64,000 bases of DNA from Methanofervidicoccus abyssi (GTDB lineage: Archaea; AGJL01; Methanococci; Methanococcales; Methanococcaceae): contig NZ_BFAX01000004.1 in NCBI RefSeq assembly GCF_004310395.1, positions 292,851 through 356,850 on the forward strand, in the 5' to 3' direction. Position 1 is the first letter of the stretch; every line of letters starts with the position of its first letter. Below the pieces are notes generated by a model. That model searched no databases. It saw only the letters and a program-made list of their open reading frames with translations, and was not told the DNA's origin. This document shows, in pieces, positions 23,318-32,517 of the stretch. Both the position numbers and the translations under genes were made by a program.

Positions 23318-24439
23318 ATGAGTGATCTGAAAGCAATGAATGAATTAAACGAGGCATTTGCAAATAGAAAAGACCAACTCTACAAACAAAAAGAAGAAGG
23401 AAGAAAAGTATTTGGACTTTTCTGTTCATTTGTGCCAATTGAATTGATTTTAGCTGCTAATGGGATCCCTGTAGGTTTATGTGGAGGTAAAGACACAACA
23501 ATTCCTGCTGCAGAAGAGGATTTACCAAGAAATCTCTGTCCGTTAATAAAATCATCTTATGGATTCAAAAAAACAAAATCCTGTCCATATTTTGAAGCTG
23601 CAGATATTGTTATTGGAGAAACCACCTGCGATGGAAAGAAGAAAATGTTTGAGCTCATGGAAAAAATGATTCCAATGCATGTAATGCACCTACCACACTT
23701 CAGAGATGAAAGATCAGCTAAACTTTGGCTAGATGAAGTTAAAGACCTTAAAAAAATGATTGAAGAAATCACAGGAAACGAAATTACCGAAGAAAAACTT
23801 AAAGAAGCAATAGACAAAGTAAATAAAATGAGAAAATTATTCTACAAGATCTACAAACTGAGGGCTAAAACTCCAACACCAATTAAAGGTACCGAAGCAT
23901 TAAGATTATTCCAACTGGCCTACTTACTAGATATCGATACTTTAATACCTATCTTAGAGAAGTTGGTAAAAGAGCTGGAAGAAAAAGTTGAGAAAGGGGA
24001 AGGTTACGAAGGAAAAAGAATTTTGATATCTGGCTGCCCAATGGTTGCAGGTAACACAAAAATCGTTGATATAATAGAGGAAGTTGGTGGAGTTGTTGTA
24101 GGTGAAGAAAGCTGCACTGGAACAAGACAGTTTGAAAACTTAGTTGAAGGCTACGATCTAGAAAAATTGGCTGAAAGATACTTTAAAATACCATGTGCCT
24201 GCATATTCAAAAACGATAATAGAATTAAAAGAATAAAAGAGCTCGTAAAAGAGCTAAATGCTGATGGTGTAGTTTACTACACATTACAATACTGCCACAC
24301 ATTTAACGTGGAAGGGGCAAGAGTTGAAGAAGAGCTTAAAAAAGAAGGTATTCCAATCATTAGAATTGAAACCGATTATTCAGAAAGTGACAAAGAACAG
24401 TTAAAAACAAGATTAGAAGCATTTATTGAAATGATTTAA
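23318..24439 (+). CDS. 2-hydroxyacyl-CoA dehydratase-like (double-cubane type) iron-sulfur protein
   Basis: 373 residues from the ATG at 23318, which follows GGGTGAAAC; an upstream in-frame ATG at 23240 lacks such a site. It belongs to the HgdB/FldC family: [48 protein letters not shown] and the late [10 protein letters not shown] supply the cluster cysteines. Only one such subunit is present with one activator, which fits the double-cubane-cluster reductases rather than true two-subunit hydroxyacyl-CoA dehydratases. The physiological substrate in methanogens is, as far as I know, not settled. It forms a two-gene unit with the activator. Confidence 0.88.
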   Translation: MSDLKAMNELNEAFANRKDQLYKQKEEGRKVFGLFCSFVPIELILAANGIPVGLCGGKDTTIPAAEEDLPRNLCPLIKSSYGFKKTKSCPYFEAADIVIGETTCDGKKKMFELMEKMIPMHVMHLPHFRDERSAKLWLDEVKDLKKMIEEITGNEITEEKLKEAIDKVNKMRKLFYKIYKLRAKTPTPIKGTEALRLFQLAYLLDIDTLIPILEKLVKELEEKVEKGEGYEGKRILISGCPMVAGNTKIVDIIEEVGGVVVGEESCTGTRQFENLVEGYDLEKLAERYFKIPCACIFKNDNRIKRIKELVKELNADGVVYYTLQYCHTFNVEGARVEEELKKEGIPIIRIETDYSESDKEQLKTRLEAFIEMI

Positions 24440-24625
24440 TTCTATTTATTTTTTACTTTTTACTTAGGTTTAAATAATTATATATTATGAAAATAGCATC
24501 GTTATAAAAAGAGAAAAAGAAAAAGAGATATTGGATTTTAAAAAATTATGGAAAATAAAGTAATTGGGAAGAATTGTATAGATTTTACATCGTCAAAGAT
24601 TTTCAGTTAGTGCCCAAATGATAAT

Positions 24626-24958
24626 TTAATCCCTTATTATTTTAACCCCTTTCTTTTTAGCCAATTCTTGAGCTGGTTTCGTAAATTTAACCCTTTTACT
24701 AACATAAAATACTGGTTTTGCTCCGATTTTATTTGATTTTTTAACATGTTTTTCTATGTCATTACTTGTTAGTGTTTGTTTTCCACTTTTAACTTCAATA
24801 GCGTATTTTTTATTGCCTCTTTTTGCTATTACATCATATTCTGCTTTTTTGTATTGATTTAACCTTTTAACTGAATTTCTTTCTAATATTTTGTAACCTA
24901 ATTTTTTCAATTTATTGGCTACGAGAGTTTCTTTTTTACTACCTTTTCTTTTAGCCAT
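24626..24958 (-). CDS. Small PD-(D/E)xK nuclease, Hjc/archaeal resolvase-like
   Basis: 110 residues, very basic. It begins AKRKGSKKETLVANKLKKLG, with the family's N-terminal glutamate helix. It has the nuclease core AEYDVIAKRGNKKYAIEVKS (D ... ExK) and a C-terminal GAKPVFYVSKRV strand. This order fits Holliday-junction-resolvase-like proteins of archaea, but Hjc proper differs in the loop before the aspartate. It may be a general restriction-endonuclease-like nuclease. It is a stand-alone gene; the region before it is AT-rich without recognisable features. Confidence 0.65.
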   Translation of the reverse strand: MAKRKGSKKETLVANKLKKLGYKILERNSVKRLNQYKKAEYDVIAKRGNKKYAIEVKSGKQTLTSNDIEKHVKKSNKIGAKPVFYVSKRVKFTKPAQELAKKKGVKIIRD

Positions 24959-25158
24959 TTTATATCTCCAATAAAAATTTAGAAAGTTAAAGAGTAGCAG
25001 TGTGCATTACTTTCTTAAACCAATAAATACAGTTAAAAAACCTAAAGAAATTAATAATTTTATCCAATTTCACTGATCATTTTCATTAGAATTTTTATTA
25101 TAATAATCATTAGTTCATTATAAGTTATTAGTTAAAAATATATGGGTAAAAACTACCA

Positions 25159-25848
25159 TTACTGAGATTTTTCATCTTTCCTTTTAAACTCCTCTATAAA
25201 GGATACTTTTTCAATATCCAATCTCTTTAATATCTCATCGGCAACTACCTTTATAAGTACTCCTATATCCCTTAGGGGTATTAACATCTCTCCAGGTATA
25301 GTAATATTAACTTCTTTCTCTCTCACTTCAACTTTTATCTCTTCCATATTTAAACGAGGTATAAAGAGTTTTAACAATTCCTTTACCACATCTTCTGGTT
25401 TTTCCACTACTTCTTCTACCTTTAAGATATATTTTACAGTCTTTCCAGCCAATTCATGGTTGAAATCTACTAAAACTCTTCCCCCATTTATACTTACTAC
25501 CCTACCTACCAGGTTATTTATTGTAACTGGCATACCTACAACTGGATTTATCTTATGCTTTTTAAACTCCCTAAGAGGTACCAGTCTAATTTTTGAAGGG
25601 TCTCTCTTACCAAAAGCCTTTTCAGGTGGTAGTTCTAACTCTTTTTCTTCTCCCACTTCCATCTCTAAAAGTGCTTCATCTAATCCTGGTATCAACATGC
25701 CCTGCCCCACTATAACAGTAATTGGGCCGTATCTAATTCCTGGATTGTATATTCCTTCCTCCTTTGCCAGCTCTTCATTGGTTGTATCGAAGAGTTTTCC
25801 ATCTACGTATCCACTGTAAGACACCTTTACAATGGCTCCCTTTTCCAT
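25159..25848 (-). CDS. FKBP-type peptidyl-prolyl isomerase, long SlyD-like archaeal form
   Basis: 229 residues. The FKBP core is split by an insert-in-flap domain: [47 protein letters not shown], then the insert ([20 protein letters not shown]) and return to [15 protein letters not shown] further ~80-residue C-terminal domain is typical of the 26-kDa archaeal type. It acts as a cytoplasmic prolyl isomerase and chaperone. It is monocistronic, preceded by AAGGTGTC. Confidence 0.93.
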   Translation of the reverse strand: MEKGAIVKVSYSGYVDGKLFDTTNEELAKEEGIYNPGIRYGPITVIVGQGMLIPGLDEALLEMEVGEEKELELPPEKAFGKRDPSKIRLVPLREFKKHKINPVVGMPVTINNLVGRVVSINGGRVLVDFNHELAGKTVKYILKVEEVVEKPEDVVKELLKLFIPRLNMEEIKVEVREKEVNITIPGEMLIPLRDIGVLIKVVADEILKRLDIEKVSFIEEFKRKDEKSQ

Positions 25849-25983
25849 ACTGACACCTTTTAGTTTATTTATTGAAAATTGATAAAATCCTAATGTGTTA
25901 TAGTAGTATATATATTTTGTTAAATTAGATCTATATTACTATATTTAAATATATGGATATAGAATTAAAAAAATAAAAAAAGA

Positions 25984-26059
25984 TGGTGCGCCAGTCGGGA
26001 TTTGAACCCGAGTTGCTGGCTTGGAAGGCCAGAGTGATACCAGGCTACACCACTGGCGC
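25984..26059 (-). tRNA. tRNA-Gly (anticodon TCC)
   Basis: On the minus strand the acceptor GCGCCAG pairs with CTGGCGC. The anticodon stem CTGGC/GCCAG encloses the loop CTTCCAA, giving anticodon TCC. The T arm has GGTTCAAAT. CCA is encoded (TGG at 25984-25986 on the plus strand). It follows the second tRNA-Gly by about 20 nt and shares its transcript. Confidence 0.96.
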
Positions 26060-26080
26060 AAACAACTTTATACTATTAAG

Positions 26081-26153
26081 TGCGGCCTCCGGGATTTGAA
26101 CCCGGGTACCGGCCGTGGCAGGGCCGTATGATACCAGGCTACATCAAGGCCGC
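26081..26153 (-). tRNA. tRNA-Gly (anticodon GCC)
   Basis: Acceptor GCGGCCT pairs with AGGCCGC. The anticodon stem CGGCC/GGCCG has loop CTGCCAC, giving anticodon GCC. The D arm TGTAGCCTGGTATCA is identical to that of the neighbouring tRNA-Gly. CCA is not encoded here, unlike in its neighbour. Confidence 0.96.
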
Positions 26154-26509
26154 TTTTCCCCTCACCACAGGCAAAATATATAAAAGAAATTGTAATATAT
26201 ATAGATTACGATATAGTGCATAGATAGACACAGCCGAATTTATAGTTGTTATAAGTATTAAGAATTATTTTTGGAAAGAGATAATTATATATTATATAAG
26301 TTTTTATTTTTAAAATAAAAAATAAAAAGAATAAAAAGCTTCTACCTATCTTTTTCAGTGTTCAACATATTCTAAAGATATAAAAACCAGATTTATTTTT
26401 ATGTTTGATCTCTTTTTATCTTTTATAATTTTGTTATTTTATAATTTATAATTAATAATAATTCCAATTTATTATTTTAATGGAAAAAGTTTTGTTACTT
26501 TTTATCCAG
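26154..26509. other. 356-bp region between tRNA-Gly genes and MGMT
   Basis: Apart from the tRNA promoter (26175-26184), it holds only AT-rich sequence and a motif near 26341-26362 resembling one at 19699-19720, both downstream of leftward genes. No reading frame or structured RNA is seen. Confidence 0.5.
26175..26184 (-). promoter_or_regulatory. TATA box of the tRNA-Gly pair
   Basis: On the minus strand TTTATATATT lies 22-31 nt upstream of the mature tRNA 5' end, the normal TATA distance. Transcription therefore starts at or next to the tRNA. Confidence 0.7.
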
Positions 26510-26818
26510 TCACTTTAACCTAAAAAAGTATCTCTGGAAATCCACTATCCTTCCATTCTTAACAGGTATGCCTTCAGATCTTAGAAGTTCTACCTTCTTA
26601 TCAACGCCCATTATATAACCTCCTACCTCACCGTTGGATTTAACTACCCTGTGACATGGTATCTTTACTGGCTCAGGATTTCTACTTAGTAGCATCCCAA
26701 CCAATCTATATCCTCTGATTCCAAGGGCTTCTGCAACCTCTTTGTAGGAGGTAACTTTTCCCTTCGGTATCTTACACACTAATCTATAGCATCTATCTCT
26801 CAGGGATGATCCTTCCAT
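26510..26818 (-). CDS. Methylated-DNA-protein-cysteine methyltransferase, single-domain
   Basis: 102 residues. It is only the catalytic winged-helix domain of MGMT/Ogt: IPKGKVTSYKEVAEALGIRG, then the active site IPCHRVV with the acceptor cysteine intact, then NGEVGGYIMG. The cysteine argues against an alkyltransferase-like protein. It repairs O6-alkylguanine by stoichiometric methyl transfer. The N-terminal domain common in longer homologues is absent, and the ATG follows GGAGTGAT directly, so the short form is genuine. The hisB stop lies in that ribosome site, so the two genes are coupled. Confidence 0.92.
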   Translation of the reverse strand: MEGSSLRDRCYRLVCKIPKGKVTSYKEVAEALGIRGYRLVGMLLSRNPEPVKIPCHRVVKSNGEVGGYIMGVDKKVELLRSEGIPVKNGRIVDFQRYFFRLK

Positions 26819-27391
26819 TTAAATCACTCCCTTCGTGCTTATTATCCCCTTCCTCTCATCCACCTGAGTGGCCATATCTAGAGCTACACCAAAGGCCTTA
26901 AAAAGAGCCTCTATCTTATGGTGTTCATTCTCTCCTTTTACCTCGAAGTGTATATTCATCCTTCCGCTGTTTGCAACAGACTGGAAAAAGTGTGTAACAT
27001 TCTCTGTTGAAAAGTTCCCTATGCTACACCTATTTGGAATATACTCTCCAACAATATAGGGCCTTCCTCCTAGATCTATGGACACCGTAGCACGGGCTTC
27101 ATCCATGGGAATGATGGCCCATCCAAATCTTTTTATATTCTTTCTCTCAATCTTGTTTAGAGCAAGGCCCAAAGTTATACCTACATCTTCTACAATGTGG
27201 TGATCATCCACTTCTAAGTCCCCTTCTGCATATATATAGAGATCAAAAGATCCATGTTTTGCAAAGGAGGAAAGCACATGATCAAAAAAAGGTATCTTTG
27301 TGGAGATTTCGTACTCTCCAGTACCGTCGATGTTTATAGTTAAAGTTATATTAGTTTCTTTAGTTTTCCTCTTAATCTCGAAGATTCTCAA
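26819..27391 (-). CDS. hisB: Imidazoleglycerol-phosphate dehydratase
   Basis: 190 residues. HisB signatures: [13 protein letters not shown], the first metal site [12 protein letters not shown], and the repeat [15 protein letters not shown]. It catalyses the dehydration step of histidine biosynthesis. The start is taken as the TTG at 27391, 3 nt after AGGTGAT, giving the family-like N-terminus (M)[13 protein letters not shown]. An ATG at 27418 lies before that ribosome site and would overlap the upstream gene. It lies between the DUF166 gene (8 nt) and the MGMT gene, as one transcription unit. Confidence 0.95.
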   Translation of the reverse strand: MRIFEIKRKTKETNITLTINIDGTGEYEISTKIPFFDHVLSSFAKHGSFDLYIYAEGDLEVDDHHIVEDVGITLGLALNKIERKNIKRFGWAIIPMDEARATVSIDLGGRPYIVGEYIPNRCSIGNFSTENVTHFFQSVANSGRMNIHFEVKGENEHHKIEALFKAFGVALDMATQVDERKGIISTKGVI

Positions 27392-27399
27392 GTTATCAC

Positions 27400-28185
27400 C
27401 TATGGTTGTATCAAGCACCCTTTACTACAGTATCTGTTTTTGCACCTGTAAGATGAGAGGGCTCTTTTTACGCTATCTAGTGCTATATAACCAGCCTCGT
27501 GGAGTATAGTATCTCCCAGCTCCTTGTCGTACTCCATACTTCCTAAGCAAGGATAGTTGTGATGTGCATTGAAGATCTCTTCCTTTAACTCCTCTAAAGA
27601 TTTTCCCCTAATCCTCTTTGAGATGTAGTATGTTTCACCACAGGGCGCAGATACTATTACCTTAGTATTCACCACCTTATGGTTCTCCACCTCTACCTCC
27701 ATCTGAGGGTATCCTATCTTAAAGTATTCTATAAACTTATTAAGTACTTCTCTACCTTCCTTCTTCTTTAAGGAGCAGAAAGGCTTTGGATTTTCAAAAT
27801 CTATCCCTAACTTTTCACAGCTCTTCTTTAAGAAGTTTCTCATGGAAAGAGATAGATCCTTAGGGCTTTCAGAGGGCACTATAAGTAGCTTATATCCTTT
27901 ATCCTCCATCATATGGGGGATTTCGTAGAGAAGGTCCTCATGGAGTTGGGCCACTACCACATCTCCCCTGGGGATCTCTGGAAGATACTCAGAAGGATCT
28001 TCTATAAATACTTCTCTATCCACTGGAGGTATGACAATTCTCCCTACATCTTCTCTATAACTCCAATTTCCACGGCAGTTATAACAATCTTTACATATTC
28101 TACAAAAATCTTTATTATTTATTAGATGGTTGTAAAACCTCTCCATTCCTTTGTTATCTTCGTGATATATAAAGGTAAGTTTCAT
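27400..28185 (-). CDS. DUF166 family cysteine-rich protein
   Basis: 261 residues. The N-terminus ([18 protein letters not shown]) is followed by a cysteine cluster ([11 protein letters not shown]). Conserved-looking elements are [39 protein letters not shown] and [20 protein letters not shown], with more cysteines at the end ([10 protein letters not shown]). This fits archaeal DUF166, which has no agreed function. The cysteines suggest metal or Fe-S binding. It is the first gene of the unit DUF166-hisB-MGMT, downstream of the H/ACA RNA. The ATG follows GGTGAAAAATT. Confidence 0.75.
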   Translation of the reverse strand: MKLTFIYHEDNKGMERFYNHLINNKDFCRICKDCYNCRGNWSYREDVGRIVIPPVDREVFIEDPSEYLPEIPRGDVVVAQLHEDLLYEIPHMMEDKGYKLLIVPSESPKDLSLSMRNFLKKSCEKLGIDFENPKPFCSLKKKEGREVLNKFIEYFKIGYPQMEVEVENHKVVNTKVIVSAPCGETYYISKRIRGKSLEELKEEIFNAHHNYPCLGSMEYDKELGDTILHEAGYIALDSVKRALSSYRCKNRYCSKGCLIQP

Positions 28186-28251
28186 AATTTTTCACCATCT
28201 AAGCAGAATAAAAAAGATAACAATAGACAATATTAATAACAGGAAAATAGA

Positions 28252-28490
28252 AATTATCCCTCAACACTAACCCCATTCCTCATCCTTAGCCCATGCTACG
28301 TCAGAATGGTTAACCCAATGTTGAGGGCTATAGGGATTTTTACTGTACCCTGATCATCCCAAGGGAAACCCCCTGTCACAGGGCTCGCCCTAAAAATCCC
28401 TTAATTAAATATCCCTTCAATATCGAACCCGCTATCATCGCAAGGTAATACCCATGTGCTCCATGTGGGTCGGTTTATTGAAGGGTGCTA
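28252..28490 (-). ncRNA. Three-hairpin H/ACA guide RNA (pseudouridylation guide)
   Basis: A GC island in AT-rich DNA. Three imperfect hairpins follow each other on the minus strand: 28485-28413, 28401-28332 and 28327-28258. Each has a perfect lower stem of 9-11 bp (CCCTTCAATA, AGGGATTTTTA and CCCTCAACA with their complements), and each is followed at once by ATA, fitting the archaeal ANA box. The second and third hairpins also show an internal loop (pseudouridylation pocket) and a K-turn-like TGA...GATGA pair near the apex (stems CCCTG/CAGGG and CCATTC/GAATGG), the binding site for L7Ae. The first hairpin has GATGATAG near its apex, but its fold is less clear. Three modules imply up to three rRNA targets. 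Multi-hairpin H/ACA RNAs are known in archaea. Confidence 0.82.
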
Positions 28491-28508
28491 TTTAATATTA
28501 TCGAAATC

Positions 28509-28520
28509 TAATATATAAAC
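28509..28520 (-). promoter_or_regulatory. TATA box of the H/ACA RNA
   Basis: GTTTATATATTA on the minus strand lies about 25 nt upstream of the expected RNA 5' end near 28490. This supports independent transcription of the guide RNA. Confidence 0.65.
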
Positions 28521-28647
28521 TTTAACTCCTAATTAATTTAATAATTGTACTACTAACGGCTAAAAGAATCACAATAAAGACAATAATTATAATTATAAAA
28601 TTTATAAAATTAAAAATCAAGATAGTTCAGTCCTTTTTCAGTTTAGT

Positions 28648-29160
28648 TTATTTTAATTTCCCTTTTAATCTCCTCTTCTTTAAGTAGGGCATCAATCCCC
28701 CATCCTTTAAAATCTCCATCATGAACTCTGGTAGTCTCTGGGCTTTCAACTCCACACCTGTTGTCATGTTTTTTACAACTCCTTTATTTAAATCCACCCT
28801 TAAGATATCTCCCTCTCTAACATGTTTTCTTATTCCCTTACACTCCAAAAGTGGGAGTCCTATATTTATAGCGTTTCTATAGAATATCCTTGCAAAACTT
28901 TCTGCAACAACTAAGGAAATACCTAAACCTTTCAACCCCATTGGTGCATGCTCTCTTGAACTCCCTGAACCGAAGTTCTTTCCTCCTACTATAATGTCTC
29001 CTTCTCTCGCCTTCCTGGGAAATTCAGGATCTACACCAGTCATAGCATACCTTGCTAACTCTTCTTCTGTGGTATATACTAAATATCTCGCTGGAAGAAT
29101 GGCATCTGTATCTATGTTATCACCAAATACCCATGCTCTCCCTTCTATTATCCACTCCAT
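28648..29160 (-). CDS. leuD: 3-isopropylmalate dehydratase small subunit
   Basis: 170 residues from the ATG at 29160, which follows GGGGTG; an ATG nine codons earlier lacks such spacing. It is a swivel-domain small subunit of the aconitase family: NIDTDAILPARYLVY, GGKNFGSGSSREHAP and FYRNAINIGLPLLEC. In methanogens the homoaconitase subunit HacB has a YLRT loop, while the isopropylmalate enzyme has YLVY; here it is YLVY, so leucine biosynthesis is the better call. The large subunit is not in the window. It is 13 nt downstream of thrC on the same strand. Confidence 0.88.
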   Translation of the reverse strand: MEWIIEGRAWVFGDNIDTDAILPARYLVYTTEEELARYAMTGVDPEFPRKAREGDIIVGGKNFGSGSSREHAPMGLKGLGISLVVAESFARIFYRNAINIGLPLLECKGIRKHVREGDILRVDLNKGVVKNMTTGVELKAQRLPEFMMEILKDGGLMPYLKKRRLKGKLK

Positions 29161-29173
29161 ACCATAACACCCC

Positions 29174-30391
29174 TTATATCTTTTCAATAATACTTTTTAG
29201 TATTTCCATATCACACTCTATTTCAATAGGTCTTTCACTAGCCCTTATGGCAGCATCTGGATCCTTCAGCCCGTTACCAGTTGTTACACATACGATCCTC
29301 TCATCCTTATCTATTATCCCCATCTCCAACAACTTCATAAGTCCTGCAATTGAAGCCGCAGATGCAGGTTCAACGAATATTCCTTCCTTCCTTGCAAGAA
29401 GTTTCTGAGCCTCTGTGATCTCCCTATCACTTACACTCTCTGCATAACCTCCAGAAGAATATATTGCATCTAAGGCCTTTGGATAGTTAACTGGATTCCC
29501 TATCCTTATTGCAGTTGCTATGGTCTCAGGATTCTCCACAGGTACTATACTCCTAGAATTTCTTTTAAATGCATCTACAATAGGTTTTGCCCCCTCTGCT
29601 TGAATACCTGTCATCTTTGGTAGATCTTCAATTATACCAGTCTCCTTAAACTCCTTAAACCCCTTCCATATCGCGCTTATATTTCCTGCATTTCCTACAG
29701 GCACTATAATCCTATCTGGTACCTTCCAATTTAACTGGTCACAGATCTCAAAGCCTATGGTTTTCTGTCCTTCCAATCTAAAGGGGTTTATAGAGTTAAG
29801 GAGGTAGAGTTTTCCGTCTTCAGCAAGTTTCCTTACCATCTCCAGTGCTTCGTCAAAGTTTCCCCTGATCTGGACCACCTTTGCACCGTAGAACATAGCC
29901 TGGGCAAGTTTTCCAAGGGCTACCTTTCCCCCTGGAAGTAGCACTATACATTTCTTTCCAGCCCTTGCAGAGTATGCTGCGAGGGAGGCAGAGGTATTCC
30001 CGGTAGAAGCACAGCCAACAACATCTATACCTAATTCTTCTGCCTTAGTTACCCCCACAGTCATACCCCTGTCTTTAAAACTTCCAGTTGGATTAGCACC
30101 TTCGTTTTTTACATAGAGTTCTTTTAATCCCAATTCCTCACCTAGGTTCTTACACCTATACAGAGGGGTACCTCCTTCCTGAAGGGATACTATCTTCTCC
30201 AGATTTTCTACAGGGAGATACTCCAAATATCTCCAAACCCCAATCTCTCTCTTTCTAAGACTCTCTTTAGATACCTTATCCTTAATCTCCTCGTAATCGT
30301 AAACTATCTCCAATAACCCTCCACATCGACAGGTGTATATTATATCATCTATGTGATACTCTTTCCCACAGAATATACATTTCTGTATCAT
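29174..30391 (-). CDS. thrC: Threonine synthase
   Basis: 405 residues. An N-terminal zinc ribbon (KCIFCGKEY ... YTCRCGGLLE) precedes a PLP fold type II core. The PLP lysine is in NPTGSFKDRGMT and the phosphate loop in GCASTGNTSASLAAY; GLKDPDAAI lies at the end. It converts phosphohomoserine to threonine. Several ATGs lie close together; the one at 30391 is 4 nt after a GGGGG site. It is cotranscribed with leuD. Confidence 0.95.
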   Translation of the reverse strand: MIQKCIFCGKEYHIDDIIYTCRCGGLLEIVYDYEEIKDKVSKESLRKREIGVWRYLEYLPVENLEKIVSLQEGGTPLYRCKNLGEELGLKELYVKNEGANPTGSFKDRGMTVGVTKAEELGIDVVGCASTGNTSASLAAYSARAGKKCIVLLPGGKVALGKLAQAMFYGAKVVQIRGNFDEALEMVRKLAEDGKLYLLNSINPFRLEGQKTIGFEICDQLNWKVPDRIIVPVGNAGNISAIWKGFKEFKETGIIEDLPKMTGIQAEGAKPIVDAFKRNSRSIVPVENPETIATAIRIGNPVNYPKALDAIYSSGGYAESVSDREITEAQKLLARKEGIFVEPASAASIAGLMKLLEMGIIDKDERIVCVTTGNGLKDPDAAIRASERPIEIECDMEILKSIIEKI

Positions 30392-30549
30392 CATACCCCC
30401 TACATACAAGTATAAAATTTTTAAAAATTTTTAATATATTTAAAATTATAATAACAACTTTCAAGATAGGATTTGAATTTATATAATTAATCTAGTATTT
30501 ATACTACTTACAAATAACTAACAATTTATAAAATTTTTTCGGTGGTTGT

Positions 30550-32487
30550 ATGAATACTGATAGATTGGTAAAGGAGATACTAAAGAAAATACCTAAGGAA
30601 GAACTCGAAAGGAGAATAGAAAAAAAGATAAAGGAAAGTGGTGGATTGATAAGTAGAGAAGCTGCAATCTCCATTATAGCCAGTGAATTAAATATAGACA
30701 TAAATGATTATGTAGACGAAGAGGAGTTCAACTTCTCTATAATGGATATATCTGAGGGGCAGAGTAACGTAGAGGTAACTGGAAAGATAGTAGATATATC
30801 AGATATAAGGGAGTTCAGGAAAAGGGATGGATCCCTGGGGAAGGTAAGGAATATCACAATCGCCGACAACACGGGGGCTATTAGATTAACACTTTGGAAT
30901 GACAAGGTGGAATTAGTGGAGGATTTAGAGGTAGGGGATGTAGTTAGAATAGAGAATGCCTATGTAAGGAAGTGGAAGGATAGAATAGAGTTAAGTAGTG
31001 GAATTAACTTCACAATAGAAAAACTTGAAAAATACAGGGAGGAAAATTATCCTGAAATAAAGGAAATATATAGTGTAAGAGAGCTTATGCCAGATATGAG
31101 AGTTAGGGTAAAGGGGAAGGTTATCACAGTCTATGAGAAAAAAGAGTTTAAAAGGAAAGATGGTACTTCTGGAAAGGTGAAAGCCTTTATATTAAGAGAT
31201 GATACTGGAATAGTGAGATGTACTCTCTGGGACGATCTAAGTGAAGTAGAGTTAAACACTGATGATGTAGTAGAAGTTAAGGGATACGTTAGGAAAGGGT
31301 TGAGGGGGTTAGATATACAAGTAGATAGTATAGAGATTCTGAAGAAGGGAGAAACTATAGAGAGCCCTATTGTAGATACATCCCAACTACCTAACTATAT
31401 TGGGGAGATAATATCTATAAGAGGGAGGATTCTCCGTATATTTCCTACAAGGACTGTTAAATTTGATGACAGAGAAAGAAAAGTGCAGGATGTTATACTG
31501 ATGGATAAATATGGAAAAGTTAGAGTATCCTTCTGGGGCGGAAATATCCAGAAGTTGAAAAATGTAAAAGAAGGAGATACTGTACTTATCAAGCACTGTA
31601 AGGTAAAATCTTACCTTACACCAGAAGGAGAAGAGTTTATCACTCTCTCAGCTCAGTCCTACTCTGAGGTTGTAAAGGATGATACTGTAGAAGTCCCAGA
31701 CTTCCCTGAAAAGTTGATTAAAATAGGAGATATCAAATACTTAGATGAGAAGTTTAAAAGGGATGTTACCACAGTTGGAAGGGTAATAGATATCCAAGAT
31801 ATTAGGGAGTTTAAAAGGGAGGATGGTAGTACTGGAAAGGTGAGAAATATTGTGATTGAGGATGAAACTGGTAAAATAAGAGTGGTACTCTGGGATGAGA
31901 ATGCCACCATAGATATAAAGGAAGGAGATATAGTAAAGATAATAAATGGGTATATAAGGGAGAATAGAGGAGTTATGGAGTTAAATGTAGGTAGGTATGG
32001 AAAGGTGATAGTAAATCCGGAAAACGTAGTTGTAGATATAAAGAGAAAGTTTATAGGGGATCTGGAAATAGGGGATAGTGCCGAGATCAGGGGTACAGTT
32101 GTGGGTTATATAAAGCAAGATCTTATCCTGTACCTCTGTCCTCACTGTAATAGGAGAACTACTCTCAATGAGGAAGGTAGGTATATATGTGATAAATGTG
32201 GAGAAGTAGAACCAAGAGAGGTACCGGTAGGAGCATTGATTTTAGACGATGGTACGGGAAACATACTCTGTAGGCTCTACGGATCAGTGGTGGAGAAGGT
32301 GTTGAATACGTCAAGAGAGGAATTAAAAAATATGGAGGTAGTAGTGTTTGAGAGAATCTTAGGAGAGGAGTATGTATTCAGTGGTACGGTAAATAACAGA
32401 TCGGAGTTCATAGTTAGAGGAGTATTAAGTTTCAACATTGATAAAGAGATAGAACTTCTTAAAAAAATTAAAGATAGTATGATGTAA
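30550..32487 (+). CDS. rpa: Replication protein A, multi-OB single-strand DNA-binding protein
   Basis: 645 residues. Four OB folds begin at about residues 70, 180, 285 and 400, each with a VxGKVxDIRExxxxDGSxGKVxxxxxxDxTGxIRxxLW pattern. A C-terminal domain with the zinc finger CPHCNRRTTLNEEGRYICDKC (about 535-555) follows. It matches the long single-polypeptide RPA of Methanococcales. It coats single-stranded DNA in replication and repair. It lies 30 bp before rfcS and close to priS, forming a replication cluster. Confidence 0.94.
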   Translation: MNTDRLVKEILKKIPKEELERRIEKKIKESGGLISREAAISIIASELNIDINDYVDEEEFNFSIMDISEGQSNVEVTGKIVDISDIREFRKRDGSLGKVRNITIADNTGAIRLTLWNDKVELVEDLEVGDVVRIENAYVRKWKDRIELSSGINFTIEKLEKYREENYPEIKEIYSVRELMPDMRVRVKGKVITVYEKKEFKRKDGTSGKVKAFILRDDTGIVRCTLWDDLSEVELNTDDVVEVKGYVRKGLRGLDIQVDSIEILKKGETIESPIVDTSQLPNYIGEIISIRGRILRIFPTRTVKFDDRERKVQDVILMDKYGKVRVSFWGGNIQKLKNVKEGDTVLIKHCKVKSYLTPEGEEFITLSAQSYSEVVKDDTVEVPDFPEKLIKIGDIKYLDEKFKRDVTTVGRVIDIQDIREFKREDGSTGKVRNIVIEDETGKIRVVLWDENATIDIKEGDIVKIINGYIRENRGVMELNVGRYGKVIVNPENVVVDIKRKFIGDLEIGDSAEIRGTVVGYIKQDLILYLCPHCNRRTTLNEEGRYICDKCGEVEPREVPVGALILDDGTGNILCRLYGSVVEKVLNTSREELKNMEVVVFERILGEEYVFSGTVNNRSEFIVRGVLSFNIDKEIELLKKIKDSMM

Positions 32488-32517
32488 TTTTATAAAGGGG
32501 TATAAAGGGGTGGAAAA

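Noticed and set aside
28252..28490. SRP RNA or RNase P RNA
   Set aside because: Diagnostic segments (SRP helix 8, RNase P GAGGAAAGUCC) are absent; the three-hairpin, ATA-box layout fits H/ACA.
28648..29160. Homoaconitase small subunit HacB
   Set aside because: The substrate loop reads YLVY, not YLRT, and the gene adjoins thrC; leuD is the better call, though a dual role cannot be excluded.
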